From UMGS1387 sp045646465 (GTDB taxonomy: Bacteria; Bacillota; Clostridia; Oscillospirales; CAG-382): a DNA stretch of 10,818 bases. The notes beneath the pieces are model-generated. The model was not told the DNA's origin, ran no database searches, and saw only the letters and a list, made by a program, of their open reading frames with translations. Positions 1 through 6,240 of this stretch are shown here, piece after piece. How positions within the stretch are numbered: position 1 is the first letter of the stretch; each line of letters begins with the position of its first letter. The DNA lies in the NCBI GenBank assembly GCA_045646465.1, contig JAZRKT010000104.1:1-10818 (forward strand), read 5' to 3'. The translations under genes and the position numbers were made by a program.

Positions 1-224
1 AACTCTCGCCTTTGGTATGTTCCATCGCCTATATTCGTTTCTCCACCCAACAAATCCTCTTGTGTTTTCTCGAACTTTTTGCTATTCGGTACATAAGTAT
101 TCAGATTAAATAAAATATGAGTTTTTTCCAAATCTGATACCGTTACATAAGTAATCAGCATACCGCTTACAAGAAGCAGACACACGCAAATTCCCAAAAG
201 CACCTTTTCAAGAGTTGTTTTCAT
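1..224 (-). CDS. Membrane-anchored or exported protein, N-terminal part only
   Basis: Only the first 74 codons are in the window; the frame stays open to the left edge. The ATG at 224-222 has an AGGAGG SD at 231-236 with 6 nt spacing. The protein begins MKTTLEKVLLG and has one hydrophobic stretch at about residues 8-28, then a polar segment containing LEKTHILFNLNTYVPNSKKF. This suggests a signal anchor or uncleaved signal peptide with an outside domain. No Cys lipobox is evident right after the hydrophobic stretch. It starts 20 nt after the metallophosphoesterase stop, so it is probably the next gene of the same transcript. I do not recognise the family, and its function cannot be judged from this fragment. 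Confidence 0.7.
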   Translation of the reverse strand, partial: MKTTLEKVLLGICVCLLLVSGMLITYVTVSDLEKTHILFNLNTYVPNSKKFEKTQEDLLGGETNIGDGTYQRRE

Positions 225-244
225 TCAGTTCCTCCTCAGATATG

Positions 245-919
245 TCACAGCTGTATTTTTTCGTAATACACGGCAATATGCCTTTCATCAAGCACGCAGT
301 CAACGTGGTAATGCCCGAAAAACCACTTTTCATAGCTGATTATTTCCTTCAGCTCATCAAAAAAGTCAGTAAGAATGTCCGTTTCATAGTCTCGGCACAG
401 CATTTGCTGAACAGAGGACGGCGCACAATGGGTAATTACCGCATCAACCCTGCCATCGCATTTTTCAAGATTTTTTCGTGCATATTGCATTTCTTCGTCC
501 GACGGCAATTCTTCCTTCCACCAGCTTTTGCCCTCAATCCGAAAAGCTCTGTCGTGACTGCTTGCACCGCCGAAGGTGAAAATTTTCTTTTCGTCAATTG
601 TATACACCTCGCCTCGCATAAGGTGGTATATATTTTCGCCGATTTTCCGAGCCTTGCCGCTGCAAAAATCCACAGTCGGAAACTGCTTTAACATATGGAA
701 ATTCTCGTGGTTACCGTCAACAAACAATGTGGTGAAATTCTTGCCGTCAAGCCACTTTCGGTAGTACAGCTCTTCGTTTTTTCCGTGCCAAACGCCGCCG
801 AAATCGCCGCATATTATTACAAAGTCGTCACGTGTCAGCATCTTTTGTTCGGGAAAACGCTTACCCGACAGCTTTGAAATATCTATAGGTATGTGTGTGT
901 CGCCTGTTATGTAAATCAT
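245..919 (-). CDS. Calcineurin-like metallophosphoesterase
   Basis: A 224-aa protein carrying the full set of metal-binding motifs of the calcineurin-like phosphoesterase fold in order: GDTH (D7, H9), GDFGG (D39), GNHE (N70, H71), a lone His in ITHCAP (H164) and GHYH (H203, H205). These normally hold two metal ions and hydrolyse phosphomono- or phosphodiesters; the substrate cannot be read from the sequence. There is no signal peptide, so it is probably cytoplasmic. The frame could extend upstream to a TTG at 943, but the ATG at 919 places the GDTH strand at the very N terminus as usual. It also starts 13 nt after the preceding stop, with a purine-rich SD (AGAGAG, weak). The length is typical for a single-domain enzyme. 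It sits between small membrane-protein genes in the tail of a virion operon, so it is an accessory cargo gene rather than a structural one. Fold confidence is high, role unknown. Confidence 0.9.
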   Translation of the reverse strand: MIYITGDTHIPIDISKLSGKRFPEQKMLTRDDFVIICGDFGGVWHGKNEELYYRKWLDGKNFTTLFVDGNHENFHMLKQFPTVDFCSGKARKIGENIYHLMRGEVYTIDEKKIFTFGGASSHDRAFRIEGKSWWKEELPSDEEMQYARKNLEKCDGRVDAVITHCAPSSVQQMLCRDYETDILTDFFDELKEIISYEKWFFGHYHVDCVLDERHIAVYYEKIQL

Positions 920-932
920 ATTTTCTCTCTTT

Positions 933-1241
933 CTACTTAACAATTAGCTTTACAACTAAAAACACCACGTTCAATGCACATATTTCTCCCAAAAAGAAGT
1001 GAATAAGACACAGCGTTTTGTTCCTTTTTCGCAAGTAAAACACCGTCAGGGCATTGATTGCAAGAAAAAAGGCATTGTTACCTGTTGCCTGCCGCCACAG
1101 TTGTAAATCAAAATTCAAGGCTTCATCAACAGGTGACATACCCACGCACCAATTGAGCACAAAAAACATAACTGCCAAAAGCCACAGCACCTCAAGCACC
1201 GTCAGCAATACCTTTGCGGTAACAAAAAAAGCTTTATTCAT
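933..1241 (-). CDS. Small membrane protein, second of a tandem pair
   Basis: A 102-aa, very hydrophobic protein with about three predicted membrane segments (roughly residues 5-35, 55-70 and 76-97). A short polar loop lies around residues 36-54 (PVDEALNFD), and a basic RKRNK patch separates the last two segments. The ATG has a GAGGCGG SD and lies 12 nt after the upstream stop. It resembles the preceding 102-aa protein: same length, same layout, and a shared spaced pattern N-A-x6-R-x3-K-x-L-x3-H-F (here N63, A64, R71, K75, L77, H81, F82). The two are probably diverged duplicates. A lysis (holin-like) role is possible because a peptidoglycan-lyase-like gene lies just upstream in the operon, but three segments with an internal HF motif is not a holin signature I recognise. 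Otherwise it is a hypothetical integral membrane protein. Confidence 0.75.
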   Translation of the reverse strand: MNKAFFVTAKVLLTVLEVLWLLAVMFFVLNWCVGMSPVDEALNFDLQLWRQATGNNAFFLAINALTVFYLRKRNKTLCLIHFFLGEICALNVVFLVVKLIVK

Positions 1242-1253
1242 TTCATCACCGCC

Positions 1254-1562
1254 TCAGTATAACATAGTAGTACACATAAGCAGAATAAGTATCTGCTCAA
1301 AAGCAAAGTGTACAAAAAACAGAGCTTTGCTGTAAAAACGAGCCGCAGCGCAAAGAAAAGCATTTACAAGTATCACAAAAAATGCAAGCACCTTTCCGAT
1401 GTCCAAATAGAAGAAAAAATCATACTTGAATTCCACACCGTCAGAAATAAGTGCAAACACAAAGGAAAGCACACTAAATGCCATTATGCACAGCAAAAAC
1501 AGCAATGCCGCACTGTGTAATGTCACAACCAAAGCTTTGAACCAACCGGGTTTGTTTTTCAT
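1254..1562 (-). CDS. Small membrane protein, first of a tandem pair
   Basis: A 102-aa hydrophobic protein starting MKNKPGWFKAL. The frame is open back to a TTG at 1586, but the ATG at 1562 has a clear GGAGG at 1570-1574 with 7 nt spacing, and it makes the protein exactly as long as its neighbour. Predicted membrane segments are at about residues 10-39, 55-74 and 80-101. A short acidic/aromatic loop (DGVEFKYDF, 41-49) follows the first. The pattern N67, A68, R75, K79, L81, H85, F86 matches the spacing in the next gene exactly, supporting a tandem duplication. It begins 20 nt after the stop of the 512-aa gene. Function unknown; a holin/antiholin-like pair, or a membrane partner of the neighbouring phosphoesterase, are both guesses. 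Confidence 0.78.
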   Translation of the reverse strand: MKNKPGWFKALVVTLHSAALLFLLCIMAFSVLSFVFALISDGVEFKYDFFFYLDIGKVLAFFVILVNAFLCAAARFYSKALFFVHFAFEQILILLMCTTMLY

Positions 1563-1582
1563 ATGTGTACCTCCAATTTGTA

Positions 1583-3121
1583 TCAACCGTTTAACGCTGT
1601 TAATATATCATCAATGTTCTCATATATTCTTTCCGCATATCCCGTAGATTGTAATTTTTCTTTAGGTACTTCCGGACCAACATTATAACGGGTTGCAATC
1701 GTCTTAATCTCATCATCAGTCAATTCTTTTGCACTTTTCCCTTTATAGTCAACGTTACGCAACACATTCAAATGACACGCCGCCATATATATATTTTGAA
1801 TAGGGTTGTTAAGTGATTCTATAATTTCTTTCTGTTTATTTGTGTCACTTTCATATCCTAACATCTCCTTTGCTCGTCTAACCTGTATACTTGTATTTCC
1901 AAAGGAAGTCTTATCCGGCGAAACGCTCAATTGTTTTTTCCCAAACGGAATACGTTTTTTAACATCATCTGGCAAATCCTTGTAAACACTTCGACCTAAA
2001 TAAGCCAACTGGTCATTTAACATAGGATCACCTCCAAATTCTACATACATAACGCCCGCAAGAAGTTTTGGTGGAATATCATATTTTTCTGCAGCATCTT
2101 TCACTACATCACTGTAGTTTTCAATGAAGTCAATTTTCTTAGGGTGAATGTTTTCATTCGCTTTGCCTTGAATAGAACTTACTGCGTACTCTACTGCGTC
2201 CTTCATTGTCCAGTTATACTCTGGAATATCCTTCCACTTTTCTGCATAATGCATAATTTTTGCGTGTTCTTCTGTTACCCCTTTTTCATCTACAATTCTA
2301 TTTACTTCTTTTTCATTGTTATTTGACTCAGTAACATTAAGAATTTCATTTTTTTCTTTTCCTTTCAGTTTTCCAAGTGAATACAAATCTTGTTTTCCTT
2401 CATTTGATTTATCTTTGTTCTTATTTTGAAAGTCGCTAAAAAAATCTTTCTTTTCGGGCATGTTATCATCTATCTTATCCTCCGCCTTTCTGCTCTCAGC
2501 CATAAAGCGTATGCCTCTCTTTGCACCTGTAGTGTTGGAAGCCTTATCGGGAGAATCGCTTGCATCGGTATCGTCCTTTACCTTCTGTACTTCACTAAAC
2601 AAAGCCTTCTCGGGCTTGAGATTAATGTCACCGCGATAAGGCAGTTTTTCCAGTTTTAAAGAGTTTGTAACAGCATCGCGTAACGAGCCGGATTGTCCGT
2701 CAGAGCTTATATCAATAGTATAGATAGGCTTATTTACCTCCGGCATATACGCCGCCTTTTTAGCTTTTTGCATTTCCGAAGAATTGCCAACCTCACCTGC
2801 CGCGTAGAACAAAGTCAGCCCGTCCTTAAGATAGGGATACCTACTTACATCCAAACCGCTGTTTTTGTTTGTTTCAATGGTTGCCTCAGCTACGGGAATA
2901 CTTCTTTCTATTGCAGCGTCATCAATGTCGTTAAAAAGATTTTTTGTATCTAAGGGTGATGTCTTTGTACCGAGAGCATCCCTTACTCTTTGCCTCATAT
3001 CGTCGTACTCAACGCTTTTTGGCAAATTAACAGTGCCTGTAGTGCTTTGCTTGTAAGAATCAGCCTTTTGCTTTTTCTTTTGAATGTCATCATAGCTGTC
3101 TATAGCCAATAATTTACTCAT
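1583..3121 (-). CDS. Lytic transglycosylase-like virion/ejection protein
   Basis: A 512-aa protein. Residues 1-330 are polar, highly charged and mostly without recognisable fold (Lys/Asp/Glu/Asn-rich at about 180-280). Residues about 335-505 resemble a soluble lytic transglycosylase (GH23-like) domain: AAEKYDIPPKLLAGVMYVE gives a candidate catalytic Glu at 361, followed by SFGNTSIQV (406-414), a helix around YMAACHLN, and ATRYNVGP with the Tyr-Asn pair at 479-480. Such domains cleave the MurNAc-GlcNAc bond of peptidoglycan. In short-tailed phages they are often part of proteins ejected to open the cell wall during infection, which fits its place after the nozzle candidate. It could instead be an endolysin, though the long non-catalytic N terminus argues against that. 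The ATG has an AAGGAG SD with 7 nt spacing. GC drops sharply from about codon 221 onward, so the gene may be mosaic. Confidence 0.7.
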   Translation of the reverse strand: MSKLLAIDSYDDIQKKKQKADSYKQSTTGTVNLPKSVEYDDMRQRVRDALGTKTSPLDTKNLFNDIDDAAIERSIPVAEATIETNKNSGLDVSRYPYLKDGLTLFYAAGEVGNSSEMQKAKKAAYMPEVNKPIYTIDISSDGQSGSLRDAVTNSLKLEKLPYRGDINLKPEKALFSEVQKVKDDTDASDSPDKASNTTGAKRGIRFMAESRKAEDKIDDNMPEKKDFFSDFQNKNKDKSNEGKQDLYSLGKLKGKEKNEILNVTESNNNEKEVNRIVDEKGVTEEHAKIMHYAEKWKDIPEYNWTMKDAVEYAVSSIQGKANENIHPKKIDFIENYSDVVKDAAEKYDIPPKLLAGVMYVEFGGDPMLNDQLAYLGRSVYKDLPDDVKKRIPFGKKQLSVSPDKTSFGNTSIQVRRAKEMLGYESDTNKQKEIIESLNNPIQNIYMAACHLNVLRNVDYKGKSAKELTDDEIKTIATRYNVGPEVPKEKLQSTGYAERIYENIDDILTALNG

Positions 3122-3135
3122 ATTTCTTCTCCTTC

Positions 3136-3164
3136 ATTATATATCAAAACTCTCATAAAGTCAA
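3136..3164 (-). promoter_or_regulatory. Near-consensus sigma-A-type promoter
   Basis: Read on the minus strand: TTGACT (3164-3159), a 17-nt spacer, then TATAAT (3141-3136). That is 11 of 12 consensus bases with ideal spacing, in the gap before the 512-aa gene. A start site 6-7 nt after the -10 box would fall at about 3129-3130, inside or at the end of the AAGGAG SD (3129-3134), leaving a very short leader. Either translation of this transcript is near-leaderless, or the match arose by chance in AT-rich sequence. Confidence 0.5.
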
Positions 3165-3173
3165 CATCCCCTC

Positions 3174-3201
3174 AGGCAGCACCGATTGCTCGGTGCTGCC
3201 T
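3174..3201. other. Perfect 12-bp hairpin between operon genes
   Basis: AGGCAGCACCGA (3174-3185), loop TTGC, then TCGGTGCTGCCT (3190-3201): a 12-bp perfect stem with a 4-nt loop. It lies 17 nt after the 164-aa gene's stop and just upstream of the promoter-like sequence. On the minus strand no T-run follows (TGAGGGG), so it is not a standard intrinsic terminator for these genes. On the plus strand four T's follow, which would make only a weak terminator. An mRNA processing or stability structure is also possible. Confidence 0.6.
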
Positions 3202-3217
3202 TTTGCCGTGAAAAGAC

Positions 3218-3712
3218 CTACATACTGCGCCAATGCTTCAGATTAAAAGCACGTGCCGTGTTTTTGCGAAAATCATCGTGCTGCTTTTCAAGGTCGCGTA
3301 TCGCCTTTGAATACTGCTTTTTTGCCTCGTCAAGAGTGCTCTTTGCCAATGAGCCGTCGGTGGAATAGCCGTTGCTCTTTAACCATTCGGAAAGATATTC
3401 TTCCGTATCTTCTGCCTCCTGCTTTAAATCCTTTATGTTCTTAAGATAGCGGGAATTTGTGTCGAAAAGTCCAAGTATTGCACGGCTCTGTTCAGGTGAA
3501 TAAAAGGACGGTTTTACCTTTACGCCCATTGCATCATCAAGTTGTGCATCCCATTTGTCAACGACATCCGTGCTGATGCCTGCTTCAAGCCTTTCCTTTC
3601 TTCTCTGAGCATTAAGCGCCTTTTCCTTGTTGTAGACGTCAATGTCGCCGCTTTTGATTTTCTTAAGTCTTTCGCTTTTGGGTACTGTTGCGTTGCTCCA
3701 GTTGTTACTCAT
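3218..3712 (-). CDS. Charged coiled-coil protein, candidate internal virion protein
   Basis: A 164-aa soluble protein, strongly charged and mostly helical. It has a basic N-terminal region (KSERLKKIK, QRRKERLEAG) and two likely coiled-coil stretches at about 84-112 and 121-152, ending in a basic, aromatic tail (NLKHWRSM). There is no signal peptide, no membrane segment and no catalytic motif I can identify. The ATG has an AGGAGG SD and lies 15 nt after the stop of the 595-aa gene. Position between a nozzle candidate and a transglycosylase-like ejection protein suggests an internal or ejected virion component, or a chaperone for one. That is inference from order only; the family is unrecognised. 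Confidence 0.65.
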   Translation of the reverse strand: MSNNWSNATVPKSERLKKIKSGDIDVYNKEKALNAQRRKERLEAGISTDVVDKWDAQLDDAMGVKVKPSFYSPEQSRAILGLFDTNSRYLKNIKDLKQEAEDTEEYLSEWLKSNGYSTDGSLAKSTLDEAKKQYSKAIRDLEKQHDDFRKNTARAFNLKHWRSM

Positions 3713-3727
3713 AATTTTCCTCCTGTT

Positions 3728-5515
3728 TTATACATATTTTACCTTAATTGCCGCCCCGTAAAGCTCAAAGCCTCCGCCGTCGCAGGATATCTGCACACCC
3801 AGACGGTAAAGTGCTTTAAAGGGAAGTGCTATTTCAAAATTCACACGCTTGTCGGAAGTAGGCAGAAGCGTGCAGGTATGGTACTTTTCACCATCACCGT
3901 AAAGTGTAAGTGTCAGATTGCTTTGCTTCTGACAGTAAATGCTGCACGTCAACGCAGTTACGTATTTTTGTGAAAAGGGCGTGCCAAGATCCGTGTCCTT
4001 GAAGGTGAAAGAGCTTTGTGTGCAAAACGCTTTTTCGTCTTCCTCATCAAGCTTTTTTAAAGTAATACCATCACCTGACAAGGCAAAAAGCCTGCCCTGA
4101 GCCTCGAAAATGTCAAGCAAATCTTCAGTCTGCCAGATGTGCCAGATAAGACGTCCCTGAGACTTGTCATAACTTCCCGAATCATAGTAGGAGCATCTTC
4201 CGAAGTCCCATACATAGATGTATCCGCCTGCGTATAAATAGTACTTTTCGCTAAAGCTCGCCGCCTTTGCTTCTTTAAGCTGCTGAGTGGGAAGAGACAG
4301 CAATCCTTGCTTTGTGCCGACTCTTCCGTTGATGTTTCCCGACACAGGCTTTATGTTCTGCACACCCGATACATCCTCGTGGTCTACCGTAAACACGCCC
4401 TCACGGGTTGAAGCAAAAACCGCCCTGTTGTCGCAAAGACAAACGCTTGACGGCATATCACACCCAGCCGTGTCATTTATGTGCTTTATGCTGAAAAATC
4501 CTCCGTCGTCCTTGAGCGTATAGCTCATCCTGTAAACCGACCGTGTTGTAAAAATCATAAGATATCCGTACACCTTGAGAAAAGCGATAACATCGTCACA
4601 GCCGTCGCCTATAGTTTCAACCTCGTCCATAGGAAAATACAGCGGGTCAAGCAATTTACTTTTGCAGTACTCTCCCTTTCTGTCAGGGTTGCCCGAGGCA
4701 AAAATCCTCGTTCCGCCTATGTCGTTTCCACCGTAGCTGATACATTTTGTACATCCCGAAAACAGGTTGCTGTACTCGACTTCACCGCTGTCAGTTTTAA
4801 AGTAGTACTCCACGGTAAGGGGTTGCGTATTTCCAAACTCACTGTCCTTGAGTGATTTTTCGCTAAAAGTGTACTTTGACTGGCTTACCACCTCGCCTTC
4901 CCTCTTTACAACAATGCCTTTTGATGTGTCGCATGGTATGGGAAAAGGATAGGTTTTGCCGTCCCTGTGTTCAAAGGTCACGGTAATTCTCGGTGCAATA
5001 AGGTTGAAAATTGCACCGTCCTCCGCCTTCTCCTTAGTAACAATGCCCGTTGGCGAAACACTAAACATATGAGGAGCATAGGGCAAAAGCTCGGTGCAGT
5101 TAAAATCCTTATCCACGGCAAAAACTCTTGAGTTGCAATAGATGTACAGCTTTGAAGAAAACTGACACATCATACTACCGCAGTCGTCAATGCCTGTGTA
5201 GAGCAATGTAACTTCACCGCTGTCGGCATCAAAGCGGAAAAGAGATGTGCCGAAGTGCATAATTATGCTTCCCATATAAGCTCTTTCACACCTTGTGTGA
5301 TATGTGCCTGCATCCTCAGGCAAGGACGCCGCCGTCACAAAAGATGGTCTGCTTTTAACACATCCCGTCTCGGAAATAGTGTTGAAGCCGTCTTCGCACC
5401 GCCTTTCGACGTTCTCCATTCTGCTGTCAAAGCATATGCCCATATCAGGCACATCAAGTACGAAAAGCTTGTCTGTATCACGCCTAGGAACAATGTTGGT
5501 AGGAATGTATCCCAT
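3728..5515 (-). CDS. Tail nozzle/tubular-like protein (short-tailed phage type)
   Basis: A 595-aa, beta-rich protein without signal peptide or membrane segments. Its N-terminal region holds the pattern GFNTISETGCVKSRPSF (about 43-59), like the start of propeller-type tail nozzle or stabilisation proteins of short-tailed phages (T7 gp12 and P22 gp10 type). The middle is a series of short beta-strand repeats (LYIYCNSRVFAVD, AVFASTREGVFTVD, YLYAGGYIYVWDFG, LFALSGDGI) consistent with a beta-propeller. The last 90 residues look like a separate beta-sandwich. It lies directly after the connector candidate, with its ATG overlapping that gene's stop (TAATG, sharing the base at 5515), so translation is probably coupled; the SD is AGAGGTGA. 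It has about 22 cysteines, unusually many for a virion protein. A siphophage tail component or other propeller protein cannot be excluded. Confidence 0.6.
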   Translation of the reverse strand: MGYIPTNIVPRRDTDKLFVLDVPDMGICFDSRMENVERRCEDGFNTISETGCVKSRPSFVTAASLPEDAGTYHTRCERAYMGSIIMHFGTSLFRFDADSGEVTLLYTGIDDCGSMMCQFSSKLYIYCNSRVFAVDKDFNCTELLPYAPHMFSVSPTGIVTKEKAEDGAIFNLIAPRITVTFEHRDGKTYPFPIPCDTSKGIVVKREGEVVSQSKYTFSEKSLKDSEFGNTQPLTVEYYFKTDSGEVEYSNLFSGCTKCISYGGNDIGGTRIFASGNPDRKGEYCKSKLLDPLYFPMDEVETIGDGCDDVIAFLKVYGYLMIFTTRSVYRMSYTLKDDGGFFSIKHINDTAGCDMPSSVCLCDNRAVFASTREGVFTVDHEDVSGVQNIKPVSGNINGRVGTKQGLLSLPTQQLKEAKAASFSEKYYLYAGGYIYVWDFGRCSYYDSGSYDKSQGRLIWHIWQTEDLLDIFEAQGRLFALSGDGITLKKLDEEDEKAFCTQSSFTFKDTDLGTPFSQKYVTALTCSIYCQKQSNLTLTLYGDGEKYHTCTLLPTSDKRVNFEIALPFKALYRLGVQISCDGGGFELYGAAIKVKYV

Positions 5516-5934
5516 TAAAGCTCACCTCTTTTTCCGGTGGCTGCGTAAAAGCTGTTGCGTGCCGAAGCGTCCTTTTTTATTTCAAAAAGACCCTCGCATA
5601 AATCCTTGTACTTGTACAGAAGCCTTGTGTAAAGTGAAGCCTCATTTTCGGTGCAAAGCCTGCTTGCGGCAAGGCATACCAAAGCTTCAAAGGCGCACTT
5701 GTCTGTTTCAAACTCAAGGTCGTCGCTGGTGTTATCGTCAATAACGGGTACATCCGAAAAGTGTGAGGTATTTACCGACAGCTCGCACATTGCCGAATAA
5801 ACAGCGCTTGCAATGCCCTTGTCGGCTTGATTCTTTCTTGTGCCCGAGGCAATAACGCCGTCATCGCCGTACACGCCAAGGGCAAGATATATGCGCTTTT
5901 TAAGATAGCCGAGGCTGAATTTTGTTTTTTCCAT
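5515..5934 (-). CDS. Head-tail connector/adaptor-like protein
   Basis: A 139-aa, mainly helical protein beginning MEKTKFSLGYLKKRI. The frame stays open upstream to 6090, but that stretch consists of palindromes. The ATG at 5934 has an AAGGAG SD at 5942-5947 with 7 nt spacing. The layout (helical N-terminal block, acidic loop DVPVIDDNTSDDLEFE at 61-76, then a long helix pair with LVCLAASRLC and LYTRLLYKYKDLCEGL) resembles gp6/gp11-type adaptor proteins that sit under the portal ring. The similarity is structural in kind and no diagnostic motif is visible. It comes after the head genes and directly before the nozzle candidate, where an adaptor is expected. A strong terminator hairpin lies immediately upstream, so its expression may depend on read-through. 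Confidence 0.6.
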   Translation of the reverse strand: MEKTKFSLGYLKKRIYLALGVYGDDGVIASGTRKNQADKGIASAVYSAMCELSVNTSHFSDVPVIDDNTSDDLEFETDKCAFEALVCLAASRLCTENEASLYTRLLYKYKDLCEGLFEIKKDASARNSFYAATGKRGEL

Positions 5935-5959
5935 AATATTTCTCCTTCTTTGAATATTT

Positions 5960-5987
5960 AAAAAGCCGTCCGCCTCAGGCGGACGGC
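5960..5987 (-). terminator. Strong intrinsic terminator before the connector gene
   Basis: On the minus strand, GCCGTCCGCC, loop TGA, GGCGGACGGC form a perfect 10-bp GC-rich stem (5987-5965) followed by TTTTT (5964-5960). This is a textbook rho-independent terminator. It ends only 12 nt before the connector gene's SD, with no room for a promoter in between. It may end the head transcript or act as an attenuator lowering tail-gene expression. Confidence 0.85.
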
Positions 5988-6061
5988 AGCGGGGTACGCC
6001 CCGCAGCGAATGTCGTAGGCAACCGCAGATAATAGTATATTGTCGGTGCTCGTAAAGGCCA

Positions 6062-6092
6062 TTTTGACCGCCATAAACGCAAGCGGTCAAAA
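6062..6092. repeat. Inverted repeat TTTTGACCGC / GCGGTCAAAA
   Basis: Two perfect 10-bp arms (6062-6071 and 6083-6092) around an 11-nt loop. It could be a hairpin in RNA or one unit of a larger repeat element. Neither arm is followed by a good T-run, so a terminator is unlikely on either strand. Confidence 0.7.
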
Positions 6093-6105
6093 CTGTTTTT
6101 GTTCG

Positions 6106-6119
6106 TTCTGTGCACAGAA
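6106..6119. promoter_or_regulatory. Perfect 14-bp palindrome TTCTGTGCACAGAA
   Basis: A continuous dyad without spacer, so it cannot form a stable hairpin loop and fits better as a binding site for a dimeric DNA-binding protein, or as a part of a mobile repeat. No promoter that it could control is visible beside it, so the role is open. Confidence 0.4.
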
Positions 6120-6135
6120 TTGGCGTCTTGCAACC

Positions 6136-6203
6136 GTAGGGACGACCTTAGTCGTCCGCCTGTTAGCAGTATGTGCCGCCTGTAATCCTTTGGTCGTCCC
6201 TAC
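6136..6203. repeat. 68-bp inverted-repeat element with GTAGGGACGACC arms
   Basis: GTAGGGACGACC (6136-6147) and its exact reverse complement GGTCGTCCCTAC (6192-6203) bound a 68-bp unit. A nested hairpin, GGACGAC/GTCGTCC with CTTA loop (6140-6157), means the left arm can pair in two ways. This looks like a miniature inverted-repeat or intergenic repeat unit. No flanking target duplication is obvious by eye. Confidence 0.65.
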
Positions 6204-6240
6204 AGATATAATGAAGAATTTCGTAGAAATTCCACCATAT

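Noticed and set aside
215..691. Plus-strand open frame of 158 codons
   Set aside because: It is antisense to the phosphoesterase, which has all active-site motifs; no SD or recognisable protein on the plus strand.
920..943. TTG start extending the metallophosphoesterase by 8 residues
   Set aside because: It overlaps the preceding gene's end and is not needed; the ATG at 919 begins right at the first conserved strand.
3174..3201. Hairpin as the operon's intrinsic terminator
   Set aside because: No T-run follows on the minus strand; I kept it as a hairpin of unknown role.
3542..3973. Plus-strand frame of 143 codons
   Set aside because: Antisense to the 164-aa and 595-aa genes, no SD or motif support.
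5304..5744. Plus-strand frame of 146 codons
   Set aside because: Antisense to the nozzle and connector genes; basic, low-complexity translation typical of a shadow frame.
5935..6090. Upstream extension of the connector protein to give 191 aa
   Set aside because: The added stretch is palindromic terminator and repeat sequence without SD; the ATG at 5934 has AAGGAG at good spacing.
6190..6212. TATAAT on the plus strand as a promoter
   Set aside because: TTGGTC upstream is only 11 nt away, too close for a -35 box, and no plus-strand gene follows.
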